Shown here in pieces: positions 9,405 through 17,706 of a stretch of DNA of 64,000 bases (position 1 is the first letter of the stretch; each line of letters opens with the position of its first letter). The notes under the pieces were generated by a model. It ran no database searches. It was given only the letters and a program-made list of their open reading frames with translations, and was not told the DNA's origin. The stretch covers positions 1 to 64,000 of the forward strand of contig JADGDM010000003.1 of NCBI GenBank assembly GCA_016744905.1, given 5' to 3'. The translations under genes and the position numbers were made by a program. Source of the DNA: Sulfurimonadaceae bacterium (GTDB taxonomy: Bacteria; Campylobacterota; Campylobacteria; Campylobacterales; Sulfurimonadaceae).

Positions 9405-10214
9405 ATGAAACGAAGAAACTTTATACAATTTGGTGTTACATCATTAGCCTTAAGCGGATGTAGGACTGAGTATTCACCTTACTTGGCAAATGTTGAAAAA
9501 CAAAACCGTAATAATAAGGACATCGCTTTGATTCAAAACCAGAGTTCAGGTTATCCTTTTAGTATCGCCCTACTCTCAGACACACACCGTTTTTATAACG
9601 ACTTAAAAGGGGTGTTGGATAAAATTAATTCTGATAAAAATGCCTATAAGTTTGTTATTCATGGTGGAGATATTACTGACGCAGGGCTACAAACAGAGTT
9701 TGATTTTTATACTGGACTTCGTGATAAGATAAACCTTCCTTTTGTACACGCCATTGGCAATCATGACGCTATCACTAATGGTATCTTTGTCTTTAAAAAT
9801 ACCTTTGGCCATTATGACTTTACTTTTCAAGTAGAGCAGACACACTTTATATTTTTCAATAATAACACATGGGAATTTGGCGAAAATCCTATAGACCTTG
9901 ACTGGTTAGAGTCTCAGCTTATTGCTGCGAACAACATCATTGCAACACAAGGTGGAAATATTGTGGTTCTTGGCCATATTCATCATGATAGTGATGAACG
10001 TTTCTCTCCTGAAGAAATTGAACGTTATCGCTCACTTATGAAAACCTATCCGGTGAGTCTCTCTCTCAATGGTCACAATCACGACCATAGCATACAAAAT
10101 ATCGACTCAATGGATTACATGACGATAGGCAGTGTCTCAAACAACAACTTCATGAAACTCACCTTTAACTCATCCACTCCAAGTGACTATACTCTGGAGC
10201 AGATCAATGTTTAA
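9405..10214 (+). CDS. Exported calcineurin-like metallophosphoesterase, probable Tat lipoprotein
   Basis: 269 residues. The N-terminus combines a twin-arginine motif (KRRNFIQFG) with a lipobox (ALSGC, Cys about residue 19), so the protein is probably exported folded and lipid-anchored. The metallophosphoesterase metal ligands are all visible: SDTH, GGDITD, GNHD, GHIHHD and the final GHNHDH. These bind two metals and hydrolyse phosphoesters; the family also contains phosphodiesterases for nucleotides and lipids, so the exact substrate is not determined. It is the first gene of a three-gene plus-strand unit, overlapping the next gene by eight bases. The ATG is preceded by AAGG about seven bases upstream. 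Confidence 0.85.
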   Translation: MKRRNFIQFGVTSLALSGCRTEYSPYLANVEKQNRNNKDIALIQNQSSGYPFSIALLSDTHRFYNDLKGVLDKINSDKNAYKFVIHGGDITDAGLQTEFDFYTGLRDKINLPFVHAIGNHDAITNGIFVFKNTFGHYDFTFQVEQTHFIFFNNNTWEFGENPIDLDWLESQLIAANNIIATQGGNIVVLGHIHHDSDERFSPEEIERYRSLMKTYPVSLSLNGHNHDHSIQNIDSMDYMTIGSVSNNNFMKLTFNSSTPSDYTLEQINV

Positions 10215-10779
10215 AAAAATATTATTGAGTATTTTATTGCTTAGTGCGTTACACGCCAGTGATGAAAAGATCAATCCACTACCATTTGATTATATGAATG
10301 TTCAGTATGCAGGTGAGATAGGTTTTTTAAGTATTGGTGGTGGAAATACCTTTTTTGATGATCATTATGACTTAGAACTCTACATTGGTGCTACCCCACG
10401 TTTTTTTGATATATCACAGATTGCGATCTATACCTTTGCCGTAAAAAACAATTATATTCCCTATACCTTTAGATATAAAAGTTATGATTTAAGACCCTAT
10501 ATGGGTCTGGGTCTACTCTTTGCCAAAAATCAACGTTATGATCCCAACTGGCAAGACAATATTGACCGTGCCTATTATTTTCAAAACAACTATCATGCCA
10601 CTGCTAACTTTGGACTGAACATGAACAGAAATTTTAAAGAATCTTCTATAGAATCTTTAGGTGTTTATGTAGAGACTACTACCATTGATGTCTATTTTTT
10701 AGACTATTTTAATAACCCCGATGCACTCAATATTGATGATGTGTTTTCTATTGCTTTTGGTGTAAGGATTGGATTTTGA
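10207..10779 (+). CDS. Exported protein, probable small outer-membrane barrel
   Basis: 190 residues. The start chosen is ATG 10207, with GGAG seven bases upstream, rather than an in-frame ATG at 10183 inside the preceding gene; this places a signal peptide (KKILLSILLLSALHAS) exactly at the N-terminus. The mature chain alternates aromatic and polar residues (IPYTFRYKSYDLRPYMGLGLLFA) and ends with GVRIGF, a terminal Phe typical of outer-membrane barrel proteins. It overlaps the phosphoesterase gene by eight bases and the following gene by four. I do not recognise the family. The arrangement suggests a cell-envelope unit with the phosphoesterase. Confidence 0.65.
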   Translation: MFKKILLSILLLSALHASDEKINPLPFDYMNVQYAGEIGFLSIGGGNTFFDDHYDLELYIGATPRFFDISQIAIYTFAVKNNYIPYTFRYKSYDLRPYMGLGLLFAKNQRYDPNWQDNIDRAYYFQNNYHATANFGLNMNRNFKESSIESLGVYVETTTIDVYFLDYFNNPDALNIDDVFSIAFGVRIGF

Positions 10780-11330
10780 GAACACTATTATTAACTATTA
10801 TTTTATTAACTACTTTACTGCGCGCTGAAGAGAGTATAGAAGAGAACTACTTAGGTTCAAACTATAACTTGGCCCTTGCCTTTGAGCCTTCTTGTCTACA
10901 TCTGGTTGGAAATACTGATGTGATTAATGAACATATCGCTTCAGTTGGAAAGATTGGTTTTTGTGATACCTATACAGATAACTTACAGACCTATCTAAAA
11001 GAGTCTATTTATCTTGGTGCAGGGGCCGCATTTTATGCCAACAGTGTCTACAGAGATAGTTTTTTTATGTCTTTGTCTTTAAACCTGGAGCGCGCATGGA
11101 TTAGTGATGTCGTTCAAGACATCACAGGTGACAGTTATTCACTTTATGGTTCTATAGGTACAGGTTATCAGTGGCATTTTCAAAAAGGGTATATATTATC
11201 TCTTGTCGTGTATGCCTCATATAGAAAACCTTTTAAATATAAAGACGCTGGAGATAGTGATATGTCACAAGAACTCTCTCAAGATGAGACAAATATCCTT
11301 CCCACTTTCTTAGTCGGTTGGAGATTCTAA
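10776..11330 (+). CDS. Exported protein, probable outer-membrane barrel
   Basis: 184 residues starting at a TTG that overlaps the previous stop codon (TTGA), so translation is probably coupled. A signal peptide is present (RTLLLTIILLTTLLRAE). The mature part has barrel-like strands (SLYGSIGTGYQWHF, YILSLVVYASYRKPF) and ends in LVGWRF, again a terminal Phe. Two cysteines lie in the first third (SCLHL and GFCDT) and could pair in the periplasm. No family recognised. Third and last gene of the unit begun by the phosphoesterase. Confidence 0.6.
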   Translation: MRTLLLTIILLTTLLRAEESIEENYLGSNYNLALAFEPSCLHLVGNTDVINEHIASVGKIGFCDTYTDNLQTYLKESIYLGAGAAFYANSVYRDSFFMSLSLNLERAWISDVVQDITGDSYSLYGSIGTGYQWHFQKGYILSLVVYASYRKPFKYKDAGDSDMSQELSQDETNILPTFLVGWRF

Positions 11331-11389
11331 AAAACTCTAATTATAAGCATAAAGTGATATGATACAAAAATAAAATTTTAAGGAAACTC

Positions 11390-12190
11390 ATGAACATGAC
11401 AAAAGCAATTTCTGCTTCACTCTTAACACTTACACTACTGATTTCAGGATGTGGAAACGCAGCCCCAAGCGCGCCAGAATCAACCATCTCTAAAGTACAA
11501 AAAAGAGGGGAACTTATTTTAGGTACATCAGGAAATATGACACCTATGACACGTGCATTAAGCACAGGCGCTGTAGTTGGTTTAGATATCGACCTAGCAA
11601 CCGTTATGGCAACAGCGATGAATGTAAAATTAACTATCAAAACGATGCCACTTGATAAATTGGCAGACGCACTGTCCAGTGGTGAAGTTGATATCGTACT
11701 CTCAAACTATACAATGACGCCTGAGCGTAATTTAAAAGTTGCTTTTGTAGGTCCTTACCTGACTTCAGGAAAATGTCTGATCACAAAACTTCCAGACTTA
11801 GCCAATGCAGATAAAGAAGCATTAGCAGAGAAAAGTGGAAAAATTGTTGTTCTTGCAGGCTCAACAAGTGAACAGATGGCAAAAGTCTTGATGCAAAAAG
11901 CAGCCATCACAACTGCTGAGACGCAAAATGTAGCCGTACAGATGGTACGTAGTGATAAAGCAGACGCAATGTTAACAGACTTTCCAATCTGTCGCGCGGT
12001 TGTAGAGAACAATCCAGATGATAAATTCATCTCAATCTTTTCACCAATTACTTATGAGCCAATTGGTATCGCAGTCAATGCAAACGATGCACACTTCATC
12101 AACTGGACAGAGAACTTTTTAGACCGTATGGAAAAAACTGGTTTCCTAGGACTACTTGGTCAAAAATGGTTAGCAATCCCTGCTCAATAA
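11390..12190 (+). CDS. Family 3 extracellular solute-binding lipoprotein (amino-acid type)
   Basis: 266 residues. Signal peptide with lipobox LLISGC (Cys about residue 21) gives a lipid-anchored periplasmic protein. The fold of bacterial family 3 solute-binding proteins is recognisable: VQKRGELILGTSGNMTPM at the first strand, GLDIDLATVMA, the hinge segment DIVLSNYTMTPERNLKVAFVGPY, and the late DAMLTDFPI segment. In this family such proteins deliver polar amino acids or similar ligands to ABC permeases, or act as sensors. No permease or ATPase gene is adjacent, so it is an orphan here. AAGGAA lies six bases before the ATG, and a possible -10 (TATGAT) at 11358-11363 suggests its own promoter. 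Confidence 0.85.
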   Translation: MNMTKAISASLLTLTLLISGCGNAAPSAPESTISKVQKRGELILGTSGNMTPMTRALSTGAVVGLDIDLATVMATAMNVKLTIKTMPLDKLADALSSGEVDIVLSNYTMTPERNLKVAFVGPYLTSGKCLITKLPDLANADKEALAEKSGKIVVLAGSTSEQMAKVLMQKAAITTAETQNVAVQMVRSDKADAMLTDFPICRAVVENNPDDKFISIFSPITYEPIGIAVNANDAHFINWTENFLDRMEKTGFLGLLGQKWLAIPAQ

Positions 12191-12197
12191 ACCTCTT

Positions 12198-12416
12198 TTA
12201 CGCCTTTTTATGAATAATAAAAAGGTGTAAATATCCATAATAATTCAATAACTTCACATTTTTTTCTACATCCATATCTGGTTGAACTTCGAGATAAAAA
12301 GCCCTTAACTCATCATCATCAAAATCACCAAGATAGGTAAAATTACTGTGCTCTTCACAATTTAATTTGATAATTCTATGACTCTGTGCTTGGGTATCGG
12401 ATATCCATATTTTCAT
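12198..12416 (-). CDS. Small uncharacterised protein
   Basis: 72 residues, acidic in the middle (DFDDDELRAFYLEVQPDMD) with no signal peptide or membrane segment, so probably cytoplasmic. Its ATG overlaps the stop of the HIT-family gene by four bases, which supports real, coupled translation at the end of the long minus-strand run beginning at 21227. I do not recognise a family. Its 3' end contains the inverted repeat at 12203-12225. Confidence 0.6.
   Translation of the reverse strand: MKIWISDTQAQSHRIIKLNCEEHSNFTYLGDFDDDELRAFYLEVQPDMDVEKNVKLLNYYGYLHLFIIHKKA
12203..12225. terminator. Inverted repeat between convergent genes, possible terminator
   Basis: Perfect nine-base arms (CCTTTTTAT / ATAAAAAGG) with a five-base loop lie just after the solute-binding protein gene and inside the last codons of the convergent 12198-12416 gene. 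No strong T-run follows on the plus strand, so termination efficiency is uncertain. Confidence 0.4.
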
Positions 12417-12913
12417 GTTTCTTCTTTTAAGTATTTTGGCATCAGACTAAGAATCTTTTGATACACAGCTTCAAAGTCCGTTGAGTAGACACGTGTGCCT
12501 GCGATAGCGGTGATAAAGTTGGTGTCTCTTCTAAAACGTGGAACCAAGTGCATGTGCAAATGCTCTGCAATCCCTGCACCCGCTTCAGGGCCAAGGTTCA
12601 TACCAAGGTTTACTGAGTGGGCACCAAAACCCTCTTTAAGCAGTCTTACACACTTTTGAGCCAAGGCCGACATATGTAACCAAGTCTGCGCGTTCAGCTC
12701 TTCAAGGTTCTGTAGATGGTCATGAGGAATGATCATAAAGTGTCCCGGTGTATAAGGGTACTTATTCATCACGATAAAACAGTGTTCATCTTTATGTAAA
12801 ACATGTAGCGCGCTGTTTTCATCCGACTTTGAGATGTGACAAAAAACACAACCCTCTATCTTCTCACCAGCGATATACTCATCTCTCCATGGCGCATATA
12901 GTGATTCATTCAT
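12413..12913 (-). CDS. HIT-family nucleotide hydrolase/phosphorylase
   Basis: 166 residues. The histidine triad EHLHMHLVPR near residue 115 is the HxHxHxx catalytic motif that cleaves nucleoside phosphoester bonds. The N-terminus has a CxxC-H pair (CVFCHIS) typical of the zinc-binding FHIT/Ap4A-phosphorylase-like branch, and NKYPYTPGHFMIIPHDH is the conserved nucleotide-binding strand region. The likely substrates are dinucleoside polyphosphates such as Ap4A; this is family knowledge. The ATG has AAGGA about eight bases upstream. It follows the TraB/GumN gene by nine bases and overlaps the small protein gene by four. Confidence 0.9.
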   Translation of the reverse strand: MNESLYAPWRDEYIAGEKIEGCVFCHISKSDENSALHVLHKDEHCFIVMNKYPYTPGHFMIIPHDHLQNLEELNAQTWLHMSALAQKCVRLLKEGFGAHSVNLGMNLGPEAGAGIAEHLHMHLVPRFRRDTNFITAIAGTRVYSTDFEAVYQKILSLMPKYLKEET

Positions 12914-12922
12914 CTTCTATCC

Positions 12923-13771
12923 TTAGAGTTGTTCTATTTTATAACCACGTTTACGTAGCAGATCTAAAAGACCATCAGGGCCAGCTAAGTGCATACTCCC
13001 AACCAAGATGAGTTCAACCTCTTTGGTTTCAAACATCTGCTCAATTTGAGGCAACCAATTTCTATTTCGATTTAAGGCGACTTCATCATACAACTTTGGA
13101 AATTCTAAAGCAAACTCTTTCCCAATCAAATCATATAAAGATGCTTCATCCCCACGTCTCCAAGACTCTTTAATTTCATCCATCGCTTCTGCAAGTTCTG
13201 AGATATCTTCAAGCGTCTGAATAACTAAGGCATCTTCACTACCTTCACCCATATGCGCAAGCAGTTGAATCTGATCCTCTACACTCTCTAAATATAGGTT
13301 TTTACGAACATCTTCATCAGCTTTATTTGCATAATAAGCATCAACACCTTCTACATTCATCCCCATTTTTTCAAGCTCAACCATGGTTAAACTCATCACA
13401 ATCATGGAGACTTTGAAACGATCCATCATATTCATATCCAGACCCAATTCGACCGCTCTTTTTTTAAGTTGCATATAGACTTTCGGACTCAAATCATCAC
13501 GCAAACTTTTTCCCTCTTCATACATCACATACTTTAAAAGCAGTTGTCCAAAAGCCTCACTTTGACTCTCTTTGATGTCCACTTCTAAAACCAATACATC
13601 TGAAGCATTATACGCCTCATCAAACTCTAAAGGCAGTGGATAGTCACTTTGTTTTAAAACATGGATGGTTCCCCCAAGATAGAGTGACACTCCATTTTTT
13701 GAGACTTTCCAGATAAAAGAGGATGCATTCAGCGCGCTGAGACTTAGCAGTAAAAGTAGTAGGTATTTCAT
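12923..13771 (-). CDS. TraB/PrgY/GumN-family exported protein
   Basis: 282 residues from ATG 13771, which has AAAGGA seven bases upstream; an in-frame ATG at 13795 would run into the upstream dctM gene. The signal peptide is KYLLLLLLSLSALNAS. The family hallmarks are LYLGGTIHVLKQSDYPLP near the N-terminus (GTIH) and LILVGSMHLAGPDGLLDLL near the C-terminus (GxxH), a duplicated Gly-x-x-His pattern found in TraB/GumN proteins, which are proposed Tiki-like metalloproteases. A conserved Glu (LVLEVD) lies between. The cellular role in bacteria is largely unknown. It is the gene directly downstream of the TRAP transporter pair. Confidence 0.85.
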   Translation of the reverse strand: MKYLLLLLLSLSALNASSFIWKVSKNGVSLYLGGTIHVLKQSDYPLPLEFDEAYNASDVLVLEVDIKESQSEAFGQLLLKYVMYEEGKSLRDDLSPKVYMQLKKRAVELGLDMNMMDRFKVSMIVMSLTMVELEKMGMNVEGVDAYYANKADEDVRKNLYLESVEDQIQLLAHMGEGSEDALVIQTLEDISELAEAMDEIKESWRRGDEASLYDLIGKEFALEFPKLYDEVALNRNRNWLPQIEQMFETKEVELILVGSMHLAGPDGLLDLLRKRGYKIEQL

Positions 13772-13781
13772 AATTTTTCCT

Positions 13782-15065
13782 TTAGATAAACGCAAAGACC
13801 AGATCAGGGAAGGCCATTACTAAGCCAAGGGCTAAAACTTGTAGTAAGATAAAAGGAATAATTCCCTTATATATCTGCATCGTGGTGATCTCTTTGGGCG
13901 CGCTACCTTTTAGGAAAAAGAGTGAGAGACCAAATGGGGGTGTGAGAAAAGAGGCTTGTAAGTTCATGGCGATGAGAACCGCAAACCAAACAGGATCTAT
14001 CCCAAAGGCGTGCATTACAGGAACTAAGATAGGGACGATAATAAACGAGATCTCTATAAAGTCGATAAAGAAACCAAGTACAAAAATACTGAGCATCGCA
14101 ATGGCGATAAACATCCAAACACTACCGATATCTTGTGAGAAAAAGTCCACTACAAAATCAGTACCGCCGAGTTCGTTAAAAACCAGTGAAAAAGCTGTTG
14201 CTCCGATCAAAATCATAAAGATCATACCTGAGAGTTTGATAGTTTCCATATGGGTGTATTTCAACATCTCTAGCGTAAATGTTTTGTTAAAAGCACTGAG
14301 AACCATCGCACCTACCACGCCAAAAGCCGCAGACTCGGTTGGAGAAGCGATACCCGCGAAGATCGAACCCAAAACAGAGAACATTAAAAACAGCGGTGGA
14401 AAAATGGCTTTGATGGTTTTTAAAATATCAATCTTTTCATCACTTTTCATCGCTGGCGCAATCTCAGGTTTAAGATAAGAGATGACTAAGATATATAAAA
14501 TATACAGACCCACCAACATCATTCCCGGCAGTAGCGCGCCAAGGAAAAGCTCACCCACGCTCACACTCATCACATCACCTAAAATAATTAAAATGATAGA
14601 AGGGGGAATAATCTGTCCTAAGGTTCCTGACGCCGCAACAGTTCCAGACGCAAGTGAATTATCATAACCCGCTTTCATCATCAATGGCAGTGCAATCAGA
14701 CTCATCATCACCACCGACGCACTCACAATTCCTGTCGAAGCAGCCAACATCGCACCCACTAAAACTACACTAATTGCTAAGCCTCCACGAACAGAGCCAA
14801 AGAGTGCACTCATAGATTCTAAAAGTCTTTGCGCCATGTTTGAACGTTCTAAGATAAGTCCCATTAAAATAAACAAAGGAACTGCCATCAAGGTCGAATT
14901 ACTCATGATACCGTAAATGCGAAAAGGCAAGATATTAAAAACTTCAAGTCCGAGTTCTGGCGTAAATAGTGCAAAAGCAATGGCTACGGCACCAAAAACA
15001 AAAGAGACAGGAATACCCAACATTAAAAAACCCAGTGCGCTAAGGAACATCAAAAGTGCCATCAT
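13782..15065 (-). CDS. dctM: TRAP transporter large membrane subunit DctM
   Basis: 427 residues, the normal DctM length, with about 12 hydrophobic segments and typical sequence such as PLFILMGLILERSNMA, ASTGIVSASVVMM, SGTLGQIIPPSIILIILGD and LNLQASFLTPPFG. DctM is the ion-coupled permease of tripartite ATP-independent periplasmic transporters, which import organic acids, sialic acid, ectoine and other carboxylates using a Na+ gradient and a dedicated periplasmic binding protein. It overlaps dctQ by four bases. No DctP or TAXI binding-protein gene lies in this window, so the substrate cannot be guessed. Confidence 0.92.
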   Translation of the reverse strand: MMALLMFLSALGFLMLGIPVSFVFGAVAIAFALFTPELGLEVFNILPFRIYGIMSNSTLMAVPLFILMGLILERSNMAQRLLESMSALFGSVRGGLAISVVLVGAMLAASTGIVSASVVMMSLIALPLMMKAGYDNSLASGTVAASGTLGQIIPPSIILIILGDVMSVSVGELFLGALLPGMMLVGLYILYILVISYLKPEIAPAMKSDEKIDILKTIKAIFPPLFLMFSVLGSIFAGIASPTESAAFGVVGAMVLSAFNKTFTLEMLKYTHMETIKLSGMIFMILIGATAFSLVFNELGGTDFVVDFFSQDIGSVWMFIAIAMLSIFVLGFFIDFIEISFIIVPILVPVMHAFGIDPVWFAVLIAMNLQASFLTPPFGLSLFFLKGSAPKEITTMQIYKGIIPFILLQVLALGLVMAFPDLVFAFI

Positions 15066-15535
15066 CTAAAAACCTTTGTGTAACGACTCAGCGCGCCAAG
15101 CGCTTGCAGTAATAAAAAAACAAAAGAGAGTGGCATCAAAGATTTAACAATAAACCTATACTCTAAACCACCGGGATTAGAAGAGGTCTCTAACTGCTCA
15201 TAACTCAAAGTTACAAAATCAAAACCAACATAGATGATAAGCATGGAGAGAGGAAGAATAAAAAAGATCGTTGAGATGATATTAATAATGGCCTTTGTTT
15301 TTTCACTAAAGTTTTCATAAAAGATATCCACACGAACATGTCTGTCTTCACTTAATGTATAAGCAATACCCATTAAAATAACCAGATCAAAAAGATGCCA
15401 TTCCAGCTCTTGAAGCGCAATGGAACCCGTATGAAACATATAACGTGAAGTGGCGTCATAAACTACGAGAAGAACTAAAACAAAAAGAGTCAGCGCGCTG
15501 AGTTGGGCACTTAGTTTTGAGACTCTATCAAACAT
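15062..15535 (-). CDS. dctQ: TRAP transporter small membrane subunit DctQ
   Basis: 157 residues with four membrane helices, the standard DctQ size. The family pattern is present: SRYMFHTGSIALQELEWHLFDLVILMGIAYTLSEDRHVRVDI, in which the E-W pair, the first-cytoplasmic DRHVRVD and the helix break are typical. DctQ scaffolds DctM in the permease. It begins two bases after murF and overlaps dctM by four bases, so it belongs to the long cell-wall/DNA-repair gene run. The partner binding protein must be elsewhere. Confidence 0.9.
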   Translation of the reverse strand: MFDRVSKLSAQLSALTLFVLVLLVVYDATSRYMFHTGSIALQELEWHLFDLVILMGIAYTLSEDRHVRVDIFYENFSEKTKAIINIISTIFFILPLSMLIIYVGFDFVTLSYEQLETSSNPGGLEYRFIVKSLMPLSFVFLLLQALGALSRYTKVFR

Positions 15536-15537
15536 AA

Positions 15538-16968
15538 TTAGATAAAGTTTGGTGCGTCGTTAGCAAACAAAATAAGATCACCACTATATGTCTGTTCGCC
15601 TAAGATAGTTTGCAACATCGTCTTCTCTTTGAGATAGATCACATTTGTCAGAGTCAGATGTTTTTGAAAGATAGCTACATTCAGCGCACCTGTAACAATA
15701 ACCAAATCAAACACCTTATTAATATTTTCAATAATTTCAATGTTCAGTGCATCACTTGCTTCAACTAAGCCAGGGGTCACAATCACCTTACGACCATTGT
15801 GTAGCGCGCACAGACGAATACCTTCATTGATGCCATCAACATTTCCGTTATACCCATCATCAAGAATAATTTTTCCACCTGCTTCGATGCGCTGAAGACG
15901 GTGCTCAATAGGTTCTAATTTTTTCACTGCATTTTGAAGCTCGTCCATACTAAAACCAAACTCTTGGGCAAGCAGTAGTGTTGCTTCGATATTAATGGTT
16001 TGAAAAGAGCCTAAAATATCGGTATGAAACTGCTCATCTTGGAAAGTAAAATCAGTCCCCTCTAAAGTAGAATCAACCTCAGAGATAAGATCTCCAAAAA
16101 ATGAGATATTTTCACGTGGTTCATTTGTTACTGAGTTGTGTACAAAACCCTTAACAAGTCTATCAGAGTGTACTATCTCTAATTTTGTGCGGATAATATT
16201 TTCCACATTTTTAAAATATTCTAAATGTTGAGGACCCACTTTTCCAACCACAACGTAGTGTGGATTTAAAAGTTGTGTGATGGTTAAAATATCACCAAAC
16301 TCACGCGCTCCTGCTTCACAGATGTAGATCTGTGTCTCTTCAGGGAGTGATTCATTGACATCACGAATAATCCCACCAATGGTATTGACCGATCGTGGCG
16401 TTGCATAGACATTATATTTTTTAGACAAAATCTGCGCCAAAATATTTTTCATACTTGTTTTACCGTAACTGCCTGTAATAGCAATGACTTTGAGGTTTTG
16501 CATGGACTGTATTTTTTTACTTGCTGATTTTTTATAAAGGGTAAAAAGATAAAGTTCAACCATATACGACCCGCCATAGGCAACAAGAAGAGGCATAAAC
16601 ACCCCATAAACATCACATGCTTCTTTGAGTGTACATAAGAAGTTTTGAAACAGCGTCAGGGTAAAAAGAAGAATCAAAAATCGCTTAACGCGCCACGTCA
16701 GTACCAGTTTTTTATCCAGTTTTTTATTCCACAATATAAGTGCAGGAAGATGCGCAAATATTAAAAATATCCAGAAATATTCACCCGTAGCGTAGTAAGC
16801 GATAAACGGCACGATAAAATAAATAATGTGCCACCACCATTTATGATGTTTTGTCACAACGCGCACGAATTTGTAATCATACCACTGTAAAAGGGTAATC
16901 ATATACCACCCTAAAGAGATAACAAAAACGAGATTTAGCGCAAAGGAGATAAGTTGACTCTGCTCCAT
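15538..16968 (-). CDS. murF: UDP-MurNAc-tripeptide:D-Ala-D-Ala ligase MurF with N-terminal membrane segment
   Basis: 476 residues. The Mur ligase ATP-binding loop is ITGSYGKTSMKN near residue 165, followed by PRSVNTIGG, EAGAREFGD and the late DDGYNGNVDG motif. MurF adds D-Ala-D-Ala to the muramyl tripeptide in peptidoglycan synthesis. The first about 150 residues hold several hydrophobic helices (LVFVISLGWYMITLL, IIYFIVPFIAYYA, FLILLFTLTLFQNFL), so the enzyme appears membrane-anchored; to my knowledge such a form occurs in Campylobacterota. The ddl gene making its substrate lies just upstream in the same run, separated by one hydrolase gene. Confidence 0.9.
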   Translation of the reverse strand: MEQSQLISFALNLVFVISLGWYMITLLQWYDYKFVRVVTKHHKWWWHIIYFIVPFIAYYATGEYFWIFLIFAHLPALILWNKKLDKKLVLTWRVKRFLILLFTLTLFQNFLCTLKEACDVYGVFMPLLVAYGGSYMVELYLFTLYKKSASKKIQSMQNLKVIAITGSYGKTSMKNILAQILSKKYNVYATPRSVNTIGGIIRDVNESLPEETQIYICEAGAREFGDILTITQLLNPHYVVVGKVGPQHLEYFKNVENIIRTKLEIVHSDRLVKGFVHNSVTNEPRENISFFGDLISEVDSTLEGTDFTFQDEQFHTDILGSFQTINIEATLLLAQEFGFSMDELQNAVKKLEPIEHRLQRIEAGGKIILDDGYNGNVDGINEGIRLCALHNGRKVIVTPGLVEASDALNIEIIENINKVFDLVIVTGALNVAIFQKHLTLTNVIYLKEKTMLQTILGEQTYSGDLILFANDAPNFI

Positions 16969-17706
16969 TTAATTGTGTTCCAATGTCTTAAGCACTGTTG
17001 CTTCAATCTCTTGTGAAATTGACTCGGCATGTTTGGTAAAAAAGAAGTGATCACCCTCATACTCAAGGAGTTGAGAATTTTCTATCGCATCAAAGATACG
17101 CTCTGCCGTCACGACAGGAGTGGCTGTATCTTCGTGTCCACAACAGACCAGCGCGCTACCTTTGTATTTTTTAAACTCTTTTTCAAAGTTTTCATTGACC
17201 ACAGTTTTAAATGTTTCATACATTGGTTTTGAGAGTGTTTTGGCATCTTCAGCCATAAACGCCGAACGTAATTTCTCAATACCAAAAACCTTTGCCACTT
17301 TAAAAAATGCAATTTTTGCTTTAATCTTCAATGGTTTAGGCAGTTTAATCCCTGCACTACCTACTAATATAAGCACATCACTTTTAAGTAATACCCCTAC
17401 TTTTCCACCAAAAGAGTGTCCTAAAACAATATCTTTTTTCGCAGAAATTTGCGCCATTAAAAGTTCGACAATACGTGCATAATCATAAGTATCTAAAGAG
17501 ATATTACACGTTGACTTTCCAAAACCGGGAAGGTCGATATAGATGTGACGAAAACTGTCCATATATTTGCCAAAAGAGTTTTTCATAATCTCTTTGTTTG
17601 AACCCCAACCGTGCAAGATGATAATATCCAACTTACCTTGAGGGTTAAGTATCTCATAAGAGACTTGAAGGGTATGAGAATTATATAAAATAGACTTTAC
17701 TGCCAC
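16969..17706 (-). CDS. Alpha/beta-hydrolase
   Basis: 245 residues. The alpha/beta-hydrolase fold is shown by the oxyanion-hole region ILHGWGSNKE, the nucleophile elbow LGHSFGGK (Ser near residue 97), an acid in CGHEDTATPV and the catalytic His in GDHFFFTKH near the C-terminus. No signal peptide, so cytoplasmic. Family members are esterases, thioesterases or BioH-like enzymes; the substrate cannot be read. It is fused by context between ddl (one-base overlap at 17706) and murF (stop and start adjacent), suggesting a role close to cell-wall metabolism, which is inference. Confidence 0.85.
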   Translation of the reverse strand: MAVKSILYNSHTLQVSYEILNPQGKLDIIILHGWGSNKEIMKNSFGKYMDSFRHIYIDLPGFGKSTCNISLDTYDYARIVELLMAQISAKKDIVLGHSFGGKVGVLLKSDVLILVGSAGIKLPKPLKIKAKIAFFKVAKVFGIEKLRSAFMAEDAKTLSKPMYETFKTVVNENFEKEFKKYKGSALVCCGHEDTATPVVTAERIFDAIENSQLLEYEGDHFFFTKHAESISQEIEATVLKTLEHN

